In this document: positions 1 through 10,855 of the stretch, in pieces
Layout of the letters: each line of letters begins with the position of its first letter
Position numbering within the stretch: position 1 is the stretch's first letter
DNA from: Corynebacterium terpenotabidum Y-11
GTDB taxonomy: Bacteria; Actinomycetota; Actinomycetes; Mycobacteriales; Mycobacteriaceae
Length of the DNA stretch: 64,000 nucleotides
NCBI RefSeq assembly: GCF_000418365.1
Contig: NC_021663.1
Coordinates: 1,860,001-1,924,000 of the forward strand
Direction of reading: 5' to 3'
The notes under the pieces: model-generated
Told to the model about the DNA's origin: nothing
What the model saw: the letters and a program-made list of their open reading frames with translations, nothing else
Database searches by the model: none
Made by a program: the position numbers and the translations under genes

Positions 1-215
1 CCGAGCTCGACCATGCGGTCGGCGTAGACACCGAGGGCGGCGTCCACCCGGGCCAGGGCCTCGTCGGCGAACCGTCCGGTGGCGTCCACCCCCTGTCCCA
101 GACGGACGATGATGTTGTCCCGGTTCAGCTCGGTCAGCGAACCATCCTCCTCCACCCGCGACACGAGCAGCCGGATGGAGTTGGTCCCGCAGTCGATCGC
201 CGCAACGACGCTCAT
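1..215 (-). CDS. ppx: Ppx/GppA-family exopolyphosphatase, N-terminal 71 residues only
   Basis: The visible N-terminus begins MSVVAAIDCGTNSIRLLVSR, the phosphate-1 motif of the ASKHA-fold Ppx/GppA phosphatases, which hydrolyse polyphosphate or pppGpp. The rest of the gene lies beyond the left edge. The ATG overlaps the stop codon of the DUF501 gene by 4 bp (ATGA), so the two are translationally coupled. The order eno-ftsB-DUF501-ppx matches the mycobacterial Rv1023-Rv1026 block. Family assignment is firm. Which substrate is preferred cannot be judged from 71 residues. Confidence 0.9.
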   Translation of the reverse strand, partial: MSVVAAIDCGTNSIRLLVSRVEEDGSLTELNRDNIIVRLGQGVDATGRFADEALARVDAALGVYADRMVEL

Positions 216-784
216 TCCGCCATCGCCGCCTCAAGCGAGGTCCCCAGCGACTCCGGCGTCGGCCAGTCCGCCGGGATGGCGGTTCCCGAGAGCTTCGGGG
301 TGTGCGCCGCCGCCAGGGCGACAGCCTCGGTCCCGAGCTGCACCCGGTCCGGGCCTTCCGCCAGCGCGTAGGCGATGAGCACGTGCAGGCACTTCACCCG
401 GTCAGGCATACCGCCGCCGGAGAAATCCGTGCCGAGGTCCTCCATCGCATTGCGCTCGGCGAGATAGTGCTCATGCGCCGCACGGTAGTCTGCCGCAAGC
501 GCCTCGTCGGTGCCGAGGCGCTCCTGCATAGTGCGCATCACCCCGGCGACCTCCAGGCGGGACGCCTCGGCGGTCAACCGCGGATCAGTGAGGTAGTACA
601 GCGTGGGGAACGGGGTCCCGTCCGGCAGCTTCGGGGTGGTCTTCACCACTGCGGGCTGGCCGTCCGGGGTGCGGTACGACACCTCGACCGCCCCGCGGAT
701 CTTCCGCCCCAGCTGCCGGGACATGATCTCGAAGTCCTCGTCGGACACGCTCATTGGCTGCACTTCTCTTTCCACTGTCGTCAT
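212..784 (-). CDS. DUF501 family protein
   Basis: This is a soluble protein of 180-190 residues, matching the Rv1025-like DUF501 family that sits between ftsB and ppx in many actinobacteria. No biochemical role is established for the family. Two starts are possible. The ATG at 784 overlaps the ftsB stop by 4 bp. A second ATG at 754 (MSVSDEDFEIM) has a GGAAAGAGAAG Shine-Dalgarno-like stretch about 10 nt upstream and fits the conserved domain boundary better. The protein has no signal peptide or membrane segment. His/Cys-containing segments (MPDRVKCLHVLIAYALAEG) lie in its middle. Function is unknown. Confidence 0.8.
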   Translation of the reverse strand: MTTVEREVQPMSVSDEDFEIMSRQLGRKIRGAVEVSYRTPDGQPAVVKTTPKLPDGTPFPTLYYLTDPRLTAEASRLEVAGVMRTMQERLGTDEALAADYRAAHEHYLAERNAMEDLGTDFSGGGMPDRVKCLHVLIAYALAEGPDRVQLGTEAVALAAAHTPKLSGTAIPADWPTPESLGTSLEAAMAE

Positions 785-1365
785 TCCTGCGGTGCCGGGT
801 CGATCGGCAGGTTCGGGGATTCGCCCTCGGCGGGCGGTACGACCTCGGTCGGCTCCGCGTCAGCGCTCGCCGGGGTGGCCACCGCTCCCCACAGCTGGCT
901 GTACCAGGGGGTGTCCGGCTCCGGAGTCTCCGTCACCTCACCAGGGACGTAGTCCGCCCCGGAATCGATCTTCGGGTCCAGCAGGCGGTAGGCGGTCTCC
1001 CCCGGTTCCACCAGCCCCAGGCGGGTCCGTGCCTGCTCCTTGATGTACGCCTCGCTGCTGTAGCGCGAGATGTCCTCGGTCAGCTGACTCTTCTCCGCCT
1101 CCTGCAGCTCGATCTGCGCGTTGACCTCGGCAATCTCCGCGCGTTGCTCGAAGTAGTTGCGCAGCGGGGTCGCGACGGACACGACCACTGCAGCGAGAAC
1201 GAGCCCGGCAATAAGCAGGACGGTGGGGTTCACCGAACTCTTCAGTTCGACGAACGAGCGGGCGAACTGCCGGGGGGCATCTTTCGCCGCCCGGGTCCGC
1301 CGTGCCCGCGCCTCGGTCGACCGAGGTGCGGGCAGGTGACCGGACCGGTCGGGTGTCTCGTCCAT
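781..1365 (-). CDS. ftsB: FtsB/DivIC-type septum formation initiator
   Basis: This 194-residue bitopic protein has a basic cytoplasmic tail of about 45 residues, one transmembrane helix (about 46-66), a coiled coil (about 69-103) and the hallmark segment YIKEQARTRLGLVEPGE shared by FtsB/DivIC proteins. In the divisome FtsB bridges FtsL and FtsQ and helps activate FtsWI. The C-terminal tail after residue 130 is Pro/Glu rich and probably disordered. It lies 27 bp downstream of eno and overlaps the DUF501 gene by 4 bp, the order seen in Mycobacterium (Rv1024). It is probably transcribed with eno. Confidence 0.88.
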   Translation of the reverse strand: MDETPDRSGHLPAPRSTEARARRTRAAKDAPRQFARSFVELKSSVNPTVLLIAGLVLAAVVVSVATPLRNYFEQRAEIAEVNAQIELQEAEKSQLTEDISRYSSEAYIKEQARTRLGLVEPGETAYRLLDPKIDSGADYVPGEVTETPEPDTPWYSQLWGAVATPASADAEPTEVVPPAEGESPNLPIDPAPQE

Positions 1366-1392
1366 AGCTACAGCAGTGTAGTCCCCGTGGGT

Positions 1393-2682
<1,290 letters not shown>

Positions 2683-2740
2683 TCAGCCTCCTCGGCTGGA
2701 TGAAGGAGCGGGATGGTGTTCACCCCCTATTGTTCCACAG

Positions 2741-3403
2741 TCAGGCGGCGGGCTGCCCCACTGCATAGTTCGCGGCGGCGTCCCGCACCGTGGTCAGGTA
2801 TTCCCCGGACCGGTTGTAGGCGAGGACGGCCTCCGACCACCCCTCCGGTGTCGCCAGATCCCGGCCACCCGCGCACAGGAGACGGGCGGCAGCAGGAGCC
2901 GCGTCGGTGATGTCCTGTGGATCCCCGCCGTCGCCGAGCATCCGCCAGGAATCGGGCAGGAACTGCATGGGGCCGACGGCGCGGTCGTATTCACGGTCAC
3001 CGTCGAGGCGTCCGTCATCGGTGTCCGGAATCTCCATGAACCCGCCACTCCCGTCAAGCGCGGGACCGGTGATCCGGCCGTTGCGCACCCCGTAGCTGCC
3101 GTGCCTGCTCTCCACGTAGCCGATCCCGGCCAAGGTGTTCCACGCCAGGTGACAGTCCGGATACTCCGTGGCGGCACTCTCAGCGCCAGCCAGGTAGGCG
3201 ACCAGGAAGTCCTCCGAAATATCCAGGGAGGACGCCGTGCCCGCCACGTCTGCGACATCGCCGGCATCTGCCGGCGGGACGTCCTCGGGAATGTCGATCC
3301 GGTCATCGTCCCGGTCGCCCACACCGACGACGAGCCCACCGACGACCACGATCACCAGCAGCAGGGCGCACAGAAGTCCGGTCACACCGGCCGAGGTCCG
3401 CAC
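2741..3403 (-). CDS. Membrane-anchored lytic transglycosylase (SLT-like), LpqU position
   Basis: This 220-residue protein has an N-terminal hydrophobic helix (about 5-28) and then an SLT/MltB-like domain. The catalytic Glu is probably E98 in GYVESRHGSYG, and the later motif GPMQFLPDSW is typical of goose-lysozyme-like transglycosylases. Such enzymes cleave the MurNAc-GlcNAc bond of peptidoglycan. The family occupies the same place next to eno in mycobacteria (LpqU, Rv1022), but I see no convincing lipobox cysteine, so it is more likely anchored by an uncleaved helix. The start is GTG with a GAGGCG element upstream, 9 bp after the DtxR-type gene, suggesting co-transcription. Confidence 0.82.
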   Translation of the reverse strand: MRTSAGVTGLLCALLLVIVVVGGLVVGVGDRDDDRIDIPEDVPPADAGDVADVAGTASSLDISEDFLVAYLAGAESAATEYPDCHLAWNTLAGIGYVESRHGSYGVRNGRITGPALDGSGGFMEIPDTDDGRLDGDREYDRAVGPMQFLPDSWRMLGDGGDPQDITDAAPAAARLLCAGGRDLATPEGWSEAVLAYNRSGEYLTTVRDAAANYAVGQPAA

Positions 3404-3412
3404 CAGTGCGCC

Positions 3413-4111
3413 TCAGTCCACGGCCCGACAGAGGACGGCGTCCAGCGCGGCGCTCGACAACTGCACCTCGACGTCACCGGACGCCGCAATCACCCGTACC
3501 GTCGCCATATCCGGATAGGGACGCTCCCCCACCTCAATCATGGTGCCCGGGAGGATGCCGTGGTCCTCCAGATAGCGCAGCAGCGCGCCGTCCCGGTCGC
3601 TGATCCGGTCGACGCACAACCGGTCCCCCTCGGCCGCGGCGGACAGCGCAACGGCCGCATGTTCCACGACCCGGCCCTCCGGGTCCGGGATCGGATCGCC
3701 GTGCGGGTCCCGGTCCGGATACCCCATCGCCGCGTCGATCCGGGCGATGAAGAGGTCGGAGACGGCGTGTTCCAGCACCTCCGCCTCCTCGTGGACCTCA
3801 TCGCGACCGTAGCCGAGCTCGCGCAACAGGTAGGTCTCCAGCAGACGGTGACGGCGCACCATCTGCAGCGCGAGGCGGCGTCCCTCTTCCGACAGGGTGA
3901 TGTCACCGTAGGGCGCGTGGATGACCAGCCCATCCGCCACCAGCCGCTTGACCGCCTCTGAGGCGGTCGACCGACGCTGCCCGAGGTGCTCCGCGAGCAC
4001 GGACAGGGTGGCACCGCGGGCCTCTCCCGACCCGGCGCGGCCCCATTCCTGCAGGTCGTAGATCTTCTTCAGATAGTCCTGCGACCGGTCGGGAAGTTCG
4101 GAGACATGCAT
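3413..4111 (-). CDS. DtxR-family metal-dependent regulator, MntR-like
   Basis: This 232-residue protein has an N-terminal winged helix (LSVLAEHLGQRRSTASEAVKRL), a metal-binding and dimerisation domain (VHEEAEVLEHAVSDLF) and a C-terminal FeoA/SH3-like domain. At the position of DtxR Cys102 it has Glu within HEEAEVLEH, as in manganese-sensing MntR proteins rather than iron-sensing DtxR. I therefore infer Mn(II) as the ligand, which is not proven. The chosen ATG begins MHVSELPDRSQ, the normal family start. The open frame extends upstream only through mazG sequence. It starts 10 bp after the mazG stop and may be in the mazG transcript. It could act in trans on the iron box at 19222-19240, but a true DtxR elsewhere is more likely. 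Confidence 0.85.
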   Translation of the reverse strand: MHVSELPDRSQDYLKKIYDLQEWGRAGSGEARGATLSVLAEHLGQRRSTASEAVKRLVADGLVIHAPYGDITLSEEGRRLALQMVRRHRLLETYLLRELGYGRDEVHEEAEVLEHAVSDLFIARIDAAMGYPDRDPHGDPIPDPEGRVVEHAAVALSAAAEGDRLCVDRISDRDGALLRYLEDHGILPGTMIEVGERPYPDMATVRVIAASGDVEVQLSSAALDAVLCRAVD

Positions 4112-4121
4112 GGCGGGGAGT

Positions 4122-5318
4122 CTACCCGAGGTTCTCGTCCGTTCCGGGTGATGTCCCCCACCCTGCCTGCCGCTGCTCCAGCTGACGCCGGAACACCAGG
4201 ACAGCCTGCATGAGACGGTCCTCCGCGTCCCCCGGGGAGTCACTCTCGAGGCCGACCATCGGGTAGCGGATATCGGTGGGGATCTCGGTGTCCTTCAGCC
4301 CGGCGGCCCGGGCCATCTCGATGATCTCCTCCGCCGCCGCCAGCGGGGACGCCGCCAGCGGGGACGCCGCCGGCTGCGCGCCCACCGCCGGGAACACCTC
4401 CGCCTCCGGCTCCACCCGCGGTTCCGGCTCCGGCGCCGACGCCGGTGCCGGTGCCGGTGCCGGTGCCGGTGCCGGTGCCGGTGCCGGTTCCTTGTCCGGG
4501 GTCGGTTCCTTGTACGGGGCCTTCCCTTCGCGGACGCGCCCCTCCGCCCACAGCCGGTCCTGCTCCTCCCTGGAGACCGGACGCTCGGCATCCTCGAAGA
4601 GGTACGGGGCACGGTTGTGCATCTTCGCCACGAACGCCCCGGCGACATGGCCGATATCGAAGGCCCCGCGCCGGTTCGCGATCTCCGCGTGGAAGAGCAC
4701 CTGCAACAGGATGTCCGAGAGCTCCCGGCACAGATCCTGCTCATCGAGCTCCGGAGCATCGATGACCTCGGCCAGCTCCTCGGTCTCCTCCCGCAGGTAG
4801 GCGAGCAGGCTGTGGTGGGTCTGCTCCTGTTCCCATTCGCCCTGTCGCAGCGCGCGGGTCATCAGGGCGACGGCGTCCTCCAGCTCGTCCATCACCGACC
4901 CGGGGATCTCGGTCCGGGTTGTGCGGCGCATACCCGCCACAGCGGCGGTGTGCTCGTCGGTGGCGACGATCTCCCCGTCCACGTAACCCCCACCGGAGAC
5001 GGTGATCTCCGGGGTGGGTTCCAGCACCGGTGCAGAAGCGGGCGCCTCAAGTTCCCGGTCAGGTTCCATCGACACCAGCAGGCTGGGCGAACGCACCAGA
5101 TCATCACCTTGGTCGAGACGGGCCAGGACCGTCTCATTGTCCGGGTCGGTGGTGACGAGGACGTCGGAGTCGTCGACGGTGTGGCCACCGAGATCAGCGA
5201 TCACCCAGCGGATCCGCACCGGCACCTCCTCGGTGTAGGCGACATCGCCGCCGAGCAACGGGACGGCGTCGACCGGAAGCATCGCGGGGAACCGTGGATC
5301 CAGGAGTACGACTGACAT
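4122..5318 (-). CDS. mazG: MazG nucleoside triphosphate pyrophosphohydrolase with repeat-rich linker
   Basis: This 398-residue protein hydrolyses non-canonical or excess NTPs to NMP and PPi. The MazG core spans about 145-240, with the metal-binding helices YLREETEELAEV and ELSDILLQVLFH. It is preceded by an N-terminal domain of about 130 residues, as in mycobacterial MazG. The core is followed by a linker (about 275-330) of alternating Pro and Ala encoded by a 6-bp tandem repeat, then a short conserved C-terminus (AAEEIIEMARAAGL). The linker makes it longer than the roughly 325-residue mycobacterial protein. I chose the ATG at 5318 (MSVVLLDPRFPAM) because a TACACT -10 box lies 6 nt upstream, so the mRNA is probably leaderless. 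Confidence 0.9.
   Translation of the reverse strand: MSVVLLDPRFPAMLPVDAVPLLGGDVAYTEEVPVRIRWVIADLGGHTVDDSDVLVTTDPDNETVLARLDQGDDLVRSPSLLVSMEPDRELEAPASAPVLEPTPEITVSGGGYVDGEIVATDEHTAAVAGMRRTTRTEIPGSVMDELEDAVALMTRALRQGEWEQEQTHHSLLAYLREETEELAEVIDAPELDEQDLCRELSDILLQVLFHAEIANRRGAFDIGHVAGAFVAKMHNRAPYLFEDAERPVSREEQDRLWAEGRVREGKAPYKEPTPDKEPAPAPAPAPAPAPAPASAPEPEPRVEPEAEVFPAVGAQPAASPLAASPLAAAEEIIEMARAAGLKDTEIPTDIRYPMVGLESDSPGDAEDRLMQAVLVFRRQLEQRQAGWGTSPGTDENLG
4441..4488. repeat. Hexanucleotide tandem repeat inside mazG
   Basis: Eight perfect copies of GCCGGT run head to tail. Read on the minus strand they encode the Ala-Pro linker of MazG. Because the unit is a multiple of 3, slippage would change linker length without a frameshift. 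A related 36-bp imperfect duplication (GCCAGCGGGGAC units) lies just downstream in the gene at about 4339-4374. Confidence 0.9.
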
Positions 5319-5324
5319 GGGGCA

Positions 5325-5330
5325 AGTGTA
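5325..5330 (-). promoter_or_regulatory. -10 box of mazG (leaderless)
   Basis: TACACT on the minus strand ends 6 nt before the mazG ATG, with no Shine-Dalgarno sequence between. This places the transcription start at or next to the start codon. Confidence 0.5.
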
Positions 5331-5356
5331 GCGGTTCACACAGATGTCATTCAGCT

Positions 5357-8300
5357 CTAGCGTGTCATCGGTTCACCTTCACGAAGATTCCGACGCGGAA
5401 TCCCGGCCAGATCCGTCAGCGCGTTAGCACACCACTGCACCAGATCGACGTCACGCAGCGGCACCGCACGCATGCCCGCACCTTCCTTCGGAGCGGGGAT
5501 GAGCACTGTCTTCGCCGTCGCCCGGTACATCGCCGCGGGGAACAGCCGCTTGAGCCTGACCTGCCCCGAATCCGGCAGGTTCACCGGGGACACGCTGATC
5601 TTCGCCCCGGTGAAGATCACCTCGGTGACGTCGAGGTCCCGGCAGAGCATCCGCAACCGGGAGACCACGGTGAGCCGCTCGACCTCCGGCGGGACATCAC
5701 CGTAACGGTCGACGAGCTCCTCCAGCACCCCGGCGAGCGTCCCGTCGTCGACGGCCTCGGCGAACTTCCGGTACGCCTCCAGACGCAGTCGTTCACTGGC
5801 GATGTAGGTCACCGGGATGTGGGCGTCCACCGGCAGATCGATCCGGATCTCCTTCTTCTCCCGGTCCGATCCGTCGACGACCTCGCCGTCGGCCATCGCC
5901 CGGTACGCCTCCACCGCCTCACCGACGAGGCGGACGTAGAGGTCGAAACCGACCCCAGCGATATGTCCGGACTGTTCGGCGCCCAGGACGTTGCCCGCCC
6001 CACGCATCTCCAGGTCCTTCATCGCCACCGCCATACCGGCGCCGAGATCGTTGTTCTCCGCGATGGTGCGCAACCGGTCATAGGAGGTCTCGGTGAGCAT
6101 CTCCCCCTTCGGGTAGAGGAAGTAGGCGTAACCCCGCTCGCGGGACCGGCCGACCCGGCCACGCAGCTGATGGAGCTGCGACAGGCCCATATGGTGGGCG
6201 TTCTCGACGATGAGCGTGTTCGCATTGGCGATGTCCAGGCCAGTCTCGACGATGGTGGTACACACCAGCACATCGAACTCCCGGTCCCAGAACCCCTGGA
6301 CCGTGGTCTCCAGCTGCTCCTCACTCATCTGCCCGTGGGCGACGACGATGCGCGCCTCCGGGACGAGGTCACGCAGCCGGGCCGCGGTCTCCTCGATGCT
6401 CTTCACCCGGTTGTGGACGTAGAAGGCCTGGCCGTCACGCAGCAGTTCGCGGCGGATGGCCGCGGCGATATGCTTCTCGTCCTGCGGTCCGACGTAGGTC
6501 AGCACCGGGTGCCGGTCCTCCGGCGGGGTGAGGATCGTCGACATTTCCCGGATCCCGGTCATCGACATCTCCAGGGTGCGCGGGATCGGGGTGGCGGACA
6601 TGGTCAGGACGTCGACATGGGTCCGCAGCGAGGTGATGTGCTCCTTGTGCTCGACGCCGAACCGCTGCTCCTCGTCGACGACGACCAGCCCCAGGTTCTT
6701 CCACTGCACGCCCGTGGCCAGCAGCCGGTGGGTACCGACCACGATGTCCACGGTGCCGTCCGCCATTCCCGCGAGCGTCTCCTTCGACTCCTTCTGCGTG
6801 GTGAACCGGGACAGCTCCCGGATCGTCGTCGGGAAGTCCTGCATCCGTTCGACGAAGGTGCGGTAGTGCTGCTGGGCGAGCAGTGTCGTGGGGACGAGCA
6901 CGGCGACCTGCTTGCCGGACTGCACCGCCTTGAACGCGGCACGCACCGCGACCTCGGTCTTTCCGTAGCCCACGTCACCGACGATGACGCGGTCCATCGG
7001 CACCGGTTTCTCCATGTCCGCCTTGACCGCCTCAATGGCGTTGTACTGGTCCTCGGTCTCGGTGAAGGGGAACGCCTCCTCCATCTGCCGGGTCCACTGG
7101 TTGTCCGGGTCGAAGGCGAACCCGGGGGCCGCCTGCCGGGCGGCGTAGAGCTGCACCAGTTCCGCGGCGATCTCCCGGACCGCACCACGGGCCTTCTTCT
7201 TCGCCGTCTTCCAGTCTGAGCCGCCCATCTTCGACAGGGCAGGCTTCTCCCCACCGACGTAGCGGGAGAGCATGTCGAGCTGGTCCATCGGCACATACAG
7301 CTGGTCGCCGGGGCCACCCCGCTTCGAGGGGGCGTACTCCAGGACCAGGTACTCGCGGCGGGATGCGTCCGCCCCCTTACCGATGGTGCGCTCGGTCATC
7401 TTCACGAACCGGCCGATGCCGTGCTGATCGTGGACGACGAGATCACCGGGCTCCAGGGCCAGCGGATCAACGCGGTTGCGCTTCTTCGCCGCCTTCCGCT
7501 TGCCGGTGGCACGGGCGTCCACCCGGTTGCCGGTGACATCCGTCTCGGTGATGAACAGCAGTTCACGGGTGTCGAGGCCGCCATGGGCCACGGCCTGGTA
7601 GATACTCACCGTGCCGGTCCCCGGTGCATCGGCCGTGGAGCGCTTCGACCGGCGCATCCGGCCCTCACCAGTCACGCCGTCAAGGTCCACCCCGACTGCC
7701 TCCGCGGCGATGCCCGCCTCCCGGAAACGACGGAGCATCCGGGCGACAACAGCGGCGTTCGGGGCGGCGTAGGCCACCCGCCCGTCGGCCTCGACGCGTT
7801 CCCGGACGGTGGCCATCATCCGGCCGATGGCGTCCGGATCGCCGTGCGGGGCCGGCCCGGGGCTGAAGTCGAGCAGCAGTGGTTCGGCCTCCGCGTCAGT
7901 GTCATTGCTGTCGTCGCTATCGTCGCTCTCCCAGTCGGCGATCCCGGTCGGCGAGATCGTCCACCAGGGTCGGGACAGGGCGTCCTGTGTCTTCTCCAGA
8001 CTGCGGACGCTGCGGTATCCGGCCCGGTCGACGGAGTCCGGGGCGATGGCGGCGACGTCGACCGGGGCCGCAGCACCCATCGCAGCGACCTCCCAGCCGG
8101 CGGCGAGGAATTCACGCCCGGTGGCGATGAGGTCGTCGGCACGGCGGGCGACGGCGCCGGGCGTGAGCTCCACGGTGTGGGTCCCGGCCGGCATGAGCTC
8201 GGGCAGGGTCCGCATGGCCCCGTCGAAGAGCATCGGGATCAGTGACTCCATGCCCTGCACCGGGATACGCTGGCTGATCTTGTCCAGGGCGTCGGCGAGT

Positions 8301-9061
8301 TCGGGGTTCCCGGCGTTGTCGCGGGCAAGGTCGGCCGCGCGCTCCGCCACCGCATCGGTGATGAGCAGCTCCCGAACCGGGTGGACGAGGATCTCGCCGG
8401 GGTCCACACCGGGGATGGTGCGCTGGTCGCCGACGGAGAAGACGCGCAGCTCACTGATCTCGTCGCCCCAGAAGTCGACCCGGACCGGCATCTCCCCGGT
8501 TCCGGGGAAGACGTCGAGGATGCCGCCGCGGGTGGCGAACTCGCCACGGCGTCCCACCACGTCGGAGTGGGTGTAGCCGAGCTCCACAAGGCGTTCCTGC
8601 ACCTCACCGAAGTCCAGCTCAGCCCCTTCGGCGAGGCGGACCGGGACGGTGTCCCCGAGTCCGTCCATCACCGGCTGCACCGCAGCACGGGTCGGGGCGA
8701 CGACAACCCTCAGCTCGTCGCGGGTCAGGCGGTGGAGCACCTGCATCCGCTGCGAGACCGTCTCGATACCCGGGGACAACCGTTCATGCGGCAGCGTCTC
8801 CCAGGCGGGGAACAGGGCGACCGTGTCACCGAGCATGGCGGTGAGTTCGGCGGTGAGGTCCTCCGCCTGGCGCCCGGTGGCGGTGATGACCAGCACCGGA
8901 GCGTGCTGCGCCAGAGTGCCGAGGGCGAACGGCCAGGCGGCGTCCGGCCCCTGGATATGCAGGCGGCGGTCTCCGACGTGGGTGACCAGACCCCTCAGTT
9001 TCGGGTCGCCGGCGAGGGTCCGGAGGACACCGGACAGGGCGGGGCTGGGGTTCGTGCTCAT
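5357..9061 (-). CDS. mfd: Transcription-repair coupling factor Mfd
   Basis: This 1,234-residue protein is a translocase that removes RNA polymerase stalled at DNA lesions and recruits UvrA. It contains the UvrB-homology modules, the RNA-polymerase-interaction domain ([16 protein letters not shown]), the SF2 helicase motifs [16 protein letters not shown] (Walker A), [14 protein letters not shown] and [17 protein letters not shown], and the C-terminal TRCF domain. Length is normal. The open frame continues upstream through the tRNA-Gln gene, so the true start is the ATG at 9061 ([11 protein letters not shown]). It has a TACGAT -10 box 8 nt upstream and no Shine-Dalgarno sequence. The neighbours mazG and glmU match the mycobacterial order. 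Confidence 0.96.
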   Translation of the reverse strand: MSTNPSPALSGVLRTLAGDPKLRGLVTHVGDRRLHIQGPDAAWPFALGTLAQHAPVLVITATGRQAEDLTAELTAMLGDTVALFPAWETLPHERLSPGIETVSQRMQVLHRLTRDELRVVVAPTRAAVQPVMDGLGDTVPVRLAEGAELDFGEVQERLVELGYTHSDVVGRRGEFATRGGILDVFPGTGEMPVRVDFWGDEISELRVFSVGDQRTIPGVDPGEILVHPVRELLITDAVAERAADLARDNAGNPELADALDKISQRIPVQGMESLIPMLFDGAMRTLPELMPAGTHTVELTPGAVARRADDLIATGREFLAAGWEVAAMGAAAPVDVAAIAPDSVDRAGYRSVRSLEKTQDALSRPWWTISPTGIADWESDDSDDSNDTDAEAEPLLLDFSPGPAPHGDPDAIGRMMATVRERVEADGRVAYAAPNAAVVARMLRRFREAGIAAEAVGVDLDGVTGEGRMRRSKRSTADAPGTGTVSIYQAVAHGGLDTRELLFITETDVTGNRVDARATGKRKAAKKRNRVDPLALEPGDLVVHDQHGIGRFVKMTERTIGKGADASRREYLVLEYAPSKRGGPGDQLYVPMDQLDMLSRYVGGEKPALSKMGGSDWKTAKKKARGAVREIAAELVQLYAARQAAPGFAFDPDNQWTRQMEEAFPFTETEDQYNAIEAVKADMEKPVPMDRVIVGDVGYGKTEVAVRAAFKAVQSGKQVAVLVPTTLLAQQHYRTFVERMQDFPTTIRELSRFTTQKESKETLAGMADGTVDIVVGTHRLLATGVQWKNLGLVVVDEEQRFGVEHKEHITSLRTHVDVLTMSATPIPRTLEMSMTGIREMSTILTPPEDRHPVLTYVGPQDEKHIAAAIRRELLRDGQAFYVHNRVKSIEETAARLRDLVPEARIVVAHGQMSEEQLETTVQGFWDREFDVLVCTTIVETGLDIANANTLIVENAHHMGLSQLHQLRGRVGRSRERGYAYFLYPKGEMLTETSYDRLRTIAENNDLGAGMAVAMKDLEMRGAGNVLGAEQSGHIAGVGFDLYVRLVGEAVEAYRAMADGEVVDGSDREKKEIRIDLPVDAHIPVTYIASERLRLEAYRKFAEAVDDGTLAGVLEELVDRYGDVPPEVERLTVVSRLRMLCRDLDVTEVIFTGAKISVSPVNLPDSGQVRLKRLFPAAMYRATAKTVLIPAPKEGAGMRAVPLRDVDLVQWCANALTDLAGIPRRNLREGEPMTR

Positions 9062-9069
9062 GGGTGACC

Positions 9070-9075
9070 ATCGTA
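9070..9075 (-). promoter_or_regulatory. -10 box of mfd (leaderless)
   Basis: TACGAT on the minus strand lies 8 nt before the mfd ATG. The interval GGTCACCC has no good Shine-Dalgarno sequence. Confidence 0.5.
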
Positions 9076-9130
9076 CGGCCCGGGTGCGGTACAGTGTCGC
9101 CGAGGCACACGTCACCGCGACCGTGTCCGT

Positions 9131-9201
9131 TCCCCCATGGTGTAATGGCAACACTACGGTTTTTGGTACCGTCATTCCAGGTTCGAGTCCTGGTGGGGGA
9201 G
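9131..9201 (+). tRNA. tRNA-Gln (anticodon TTG)
   Basis: A 71-nt cloverleaf can be drawn. The acceptor stem TCCCCCA pairs with TGGGGGA at 9194-9200, the D arm is GTGT/ACAC, and the anticodon stem is ACGGT/ACCGT with loop TTTTGGT (anticodon TTG at 9163-9165). The T arm is CAGG/CCTG with the TTCGAGT loop. The discriminator is G9201 and the CCA end is not encoded. The gene lies in the divergent gap between mfd and glmU. Confidence 0.96.
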
Positions 9202-9282
9202 CCGTCGTCCTCCCTGACGCTGCGCAGCGGCTAGACTGGCCGGGATACCCTGTGACCAGTGACACGTTAGGACACCTCCACT

Positions 9283-10746
9283 GTGACGGAAAACCACCAG
9301 ACCGGCGACAGCCCCGTCGCCGTCGTCGTACTCGCCGCCGGCGCCGGCACCCGCATGAAGTCCGCGACGCAGAAGACCCTGCACGCCATTGGCGGACGCA
9401 CCCTGTTGTCGCACAGCCTCCACGCCGCCGACGCACTGCACCCCGATGCCGTCGTCGCCGTCGTCGGCCACGGTCGCGACCAGGTCGGACCGGCTGCCCT
9501 CGCCGTCGGCGAGGATCTCACGGCACCCCTGTCGATCGCTGTCCAGGAAAACCAGAACGGCACCGGGGACGCCGTCGCCGTCGGTATGACCGCCCTCGAG
9601 GGCTTCGAGGGCACCGTCATCGTCACCAACGCCGATGTCCCCCTGCTCACCGGGGACACCCTCGCCGCCCTGCTCGCCGCACACACCGAGGTGCCCACCG
9701 CGGTTACCGTGCTGACCATGCGGCTGGACGACCCCTTCGGTTACGGCCGGATCATCCGCAATGAGGCGGGCGAGGTCACGCATATCGCCGAGCAGAAGGA
9801 CGCCACCGACGCCGAACTGCTCGTCGACGAGGTGAACTCCGGCGTCTTCGCCTTCGACGCCGCCGTCCTGCGGGACGCCCTCACCAGGCTGACCACGGAC
9901 AACACGCAGGGTGAGCGGTACATCACGGACGTCCTCGGCATTGCCCGGGACGATGGACACCCGGTCCGGGCCCACATCGCCGAGGATCCCCGCGAGCTCG
10001 CCGGCGTCAACGACCGTGTCCAGCTCGCCGCCGCCGGTGCCGAACTGAACCGTCGGACCGTGGAGGCCGCGATGCGCGGCGGTGCCACGGTCGTCGATCC
10101 GGCGACGACATGGATCGACGTTGAGGTGACAGTCGGCCAGGATGTGACGATCCTGCCCGGCACCCAGCTGAAGGGCCGGACCGTCATCGCCGACAATGTC
10201 ACCGTCGGACCGGACACAACCCTGGTCAACATGGAGATCGGTGAAGGATCGACCGTGGTGCGCACCCACGGCATTGACTCGATCATCGGCCCGCGAGCCG
10301 ATGTCGGCCCCTTCACCTACCTGCGGCCCGGCACCGTCCTGGGCGAGGAGGGCAAGCTCGGCGGCTTCGTCGAGGCGAAGAACGCGACCATCGGCAGGGG
10401 GTCGAAGGTGCCGCACCTGACGTACGTGGGCGACGCCACCATCGGCGAGTACTCCAACATCGGGGCGTCCTCCGTCTTCGTCAACTACGACGGGGTGAAC
10501 AAGCACCACACCACCGTCGGGGACCATGTCCGCACCGGATCGGACACGATGTTCATCGCCCCGGTGACCGTCGGCGACGGCGCGTACTCCGGTGCCGGCA
10601 CCGTGATCAAGGATGACGTCCCCGCCGGTGCACTCGTTGTTTCCGGTGGTCATCAGCGCAATATCGAGGGTTGGGTGGAGAAGAAGCGTCCCGGTTCACC
10701 GGCTGCGGACGCCGCCCGGGCGGCCCGGGAGAAGGACGCCGGCTAG
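9283..10746 (+). CDS. glmU: Bifunctional GlmU: GlcN-1-P acetyltransferase / GlcNAc-1-P uridyltransferase
   Basis: This 487-residue enzyme makes UDP-GlcNAc, the precursor of peptidoglycan and of the mycolyl-arabinogalactan linker. The N-terminal pyrophosphorylase domain starts with [11 protein letters not shown] and contains the uridine-binding NADVPLL segment. The C-terminal half is a left-handed beta helix of hexapeptide repeats with the acetyltransferase residues in [14 protein letters not shown]. The start is GTG at 9283. A possible -10 box TAGACT lies about 50 nt upstream. It is followed by prs, as in Mycobacterium. Confidence 0.97.
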   Translation: MTENHQTGDSPVAVVVLAAGAGTRMKSATQKTLHAIGGRTLLSHSLHAADALHPDAVVAVVGHGRDQVGPAALAVGEDLTAPLSIAVQENQNGTGDAVAVGMTALEGFEGTVIVTNADVPLLTGDTLAALLAAHTEVPTAVTVLTMRLDDPFGYGRIIRNEAGEVTHIAEQKDATDAELLVDEVNSGVFAFDAAVLRDALTRLTTDNTQGERYITDVLGIARDDGHPVRAHIAEDPRELAGVNDRVQLAAAGAELNRRTVEAAMRGGATVVDPATTWIDVEVTVGQDVTILPGTQLKGRTVIADNVTVGPDTTLVNMEIGEGSTVVRTHGIDSIIGPRADVGPFTYLRPGTVLGEEGKLGGFVEAKNATIGRGSKVPHLTYVGDATIGEYSNIGASSVFVNYDGVNKHHTTVGDHVRTGSDTMFIAPVTVGDGAYSGAGTVIKDDVPAGALVVSGGHQRNIEGWVEKKRPGSPAADAARAAREKDAG

Positions 10747-10855
10747 CCCCGTCGGGGGCCGCCTTGGTCCTCACGTCATTACCCCCTTAACATTGTCTCT
10801 GACATACCGCTTGTGACTCGGCGCGGTCACTCCACCGAAAGGTCCTGAAGAACCC

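Noticed and set aside
4441..4488. Tandem repeats considered as a CRISPR array
   Set aside because: The units are contiguous without spacers and lie in frame inside mazG. No CRISPR-like repeat-spacer pattern was seen anywhere in the window.
5294..7219. 641-residue plus-strand frame
   Set aside because: It is antisense to mfd, whose helicase motifs are on the other strand. The residue composition (His/Arg/Gly/Asp-rich) is typical of a shadow frame.
10746..10759. GCCCC-GTCG-GGGGC hairpin after glmU as a terminator
   Set aside because: The stem has only 5 bp and no T-run. It may be chance in a GC-rich gap.
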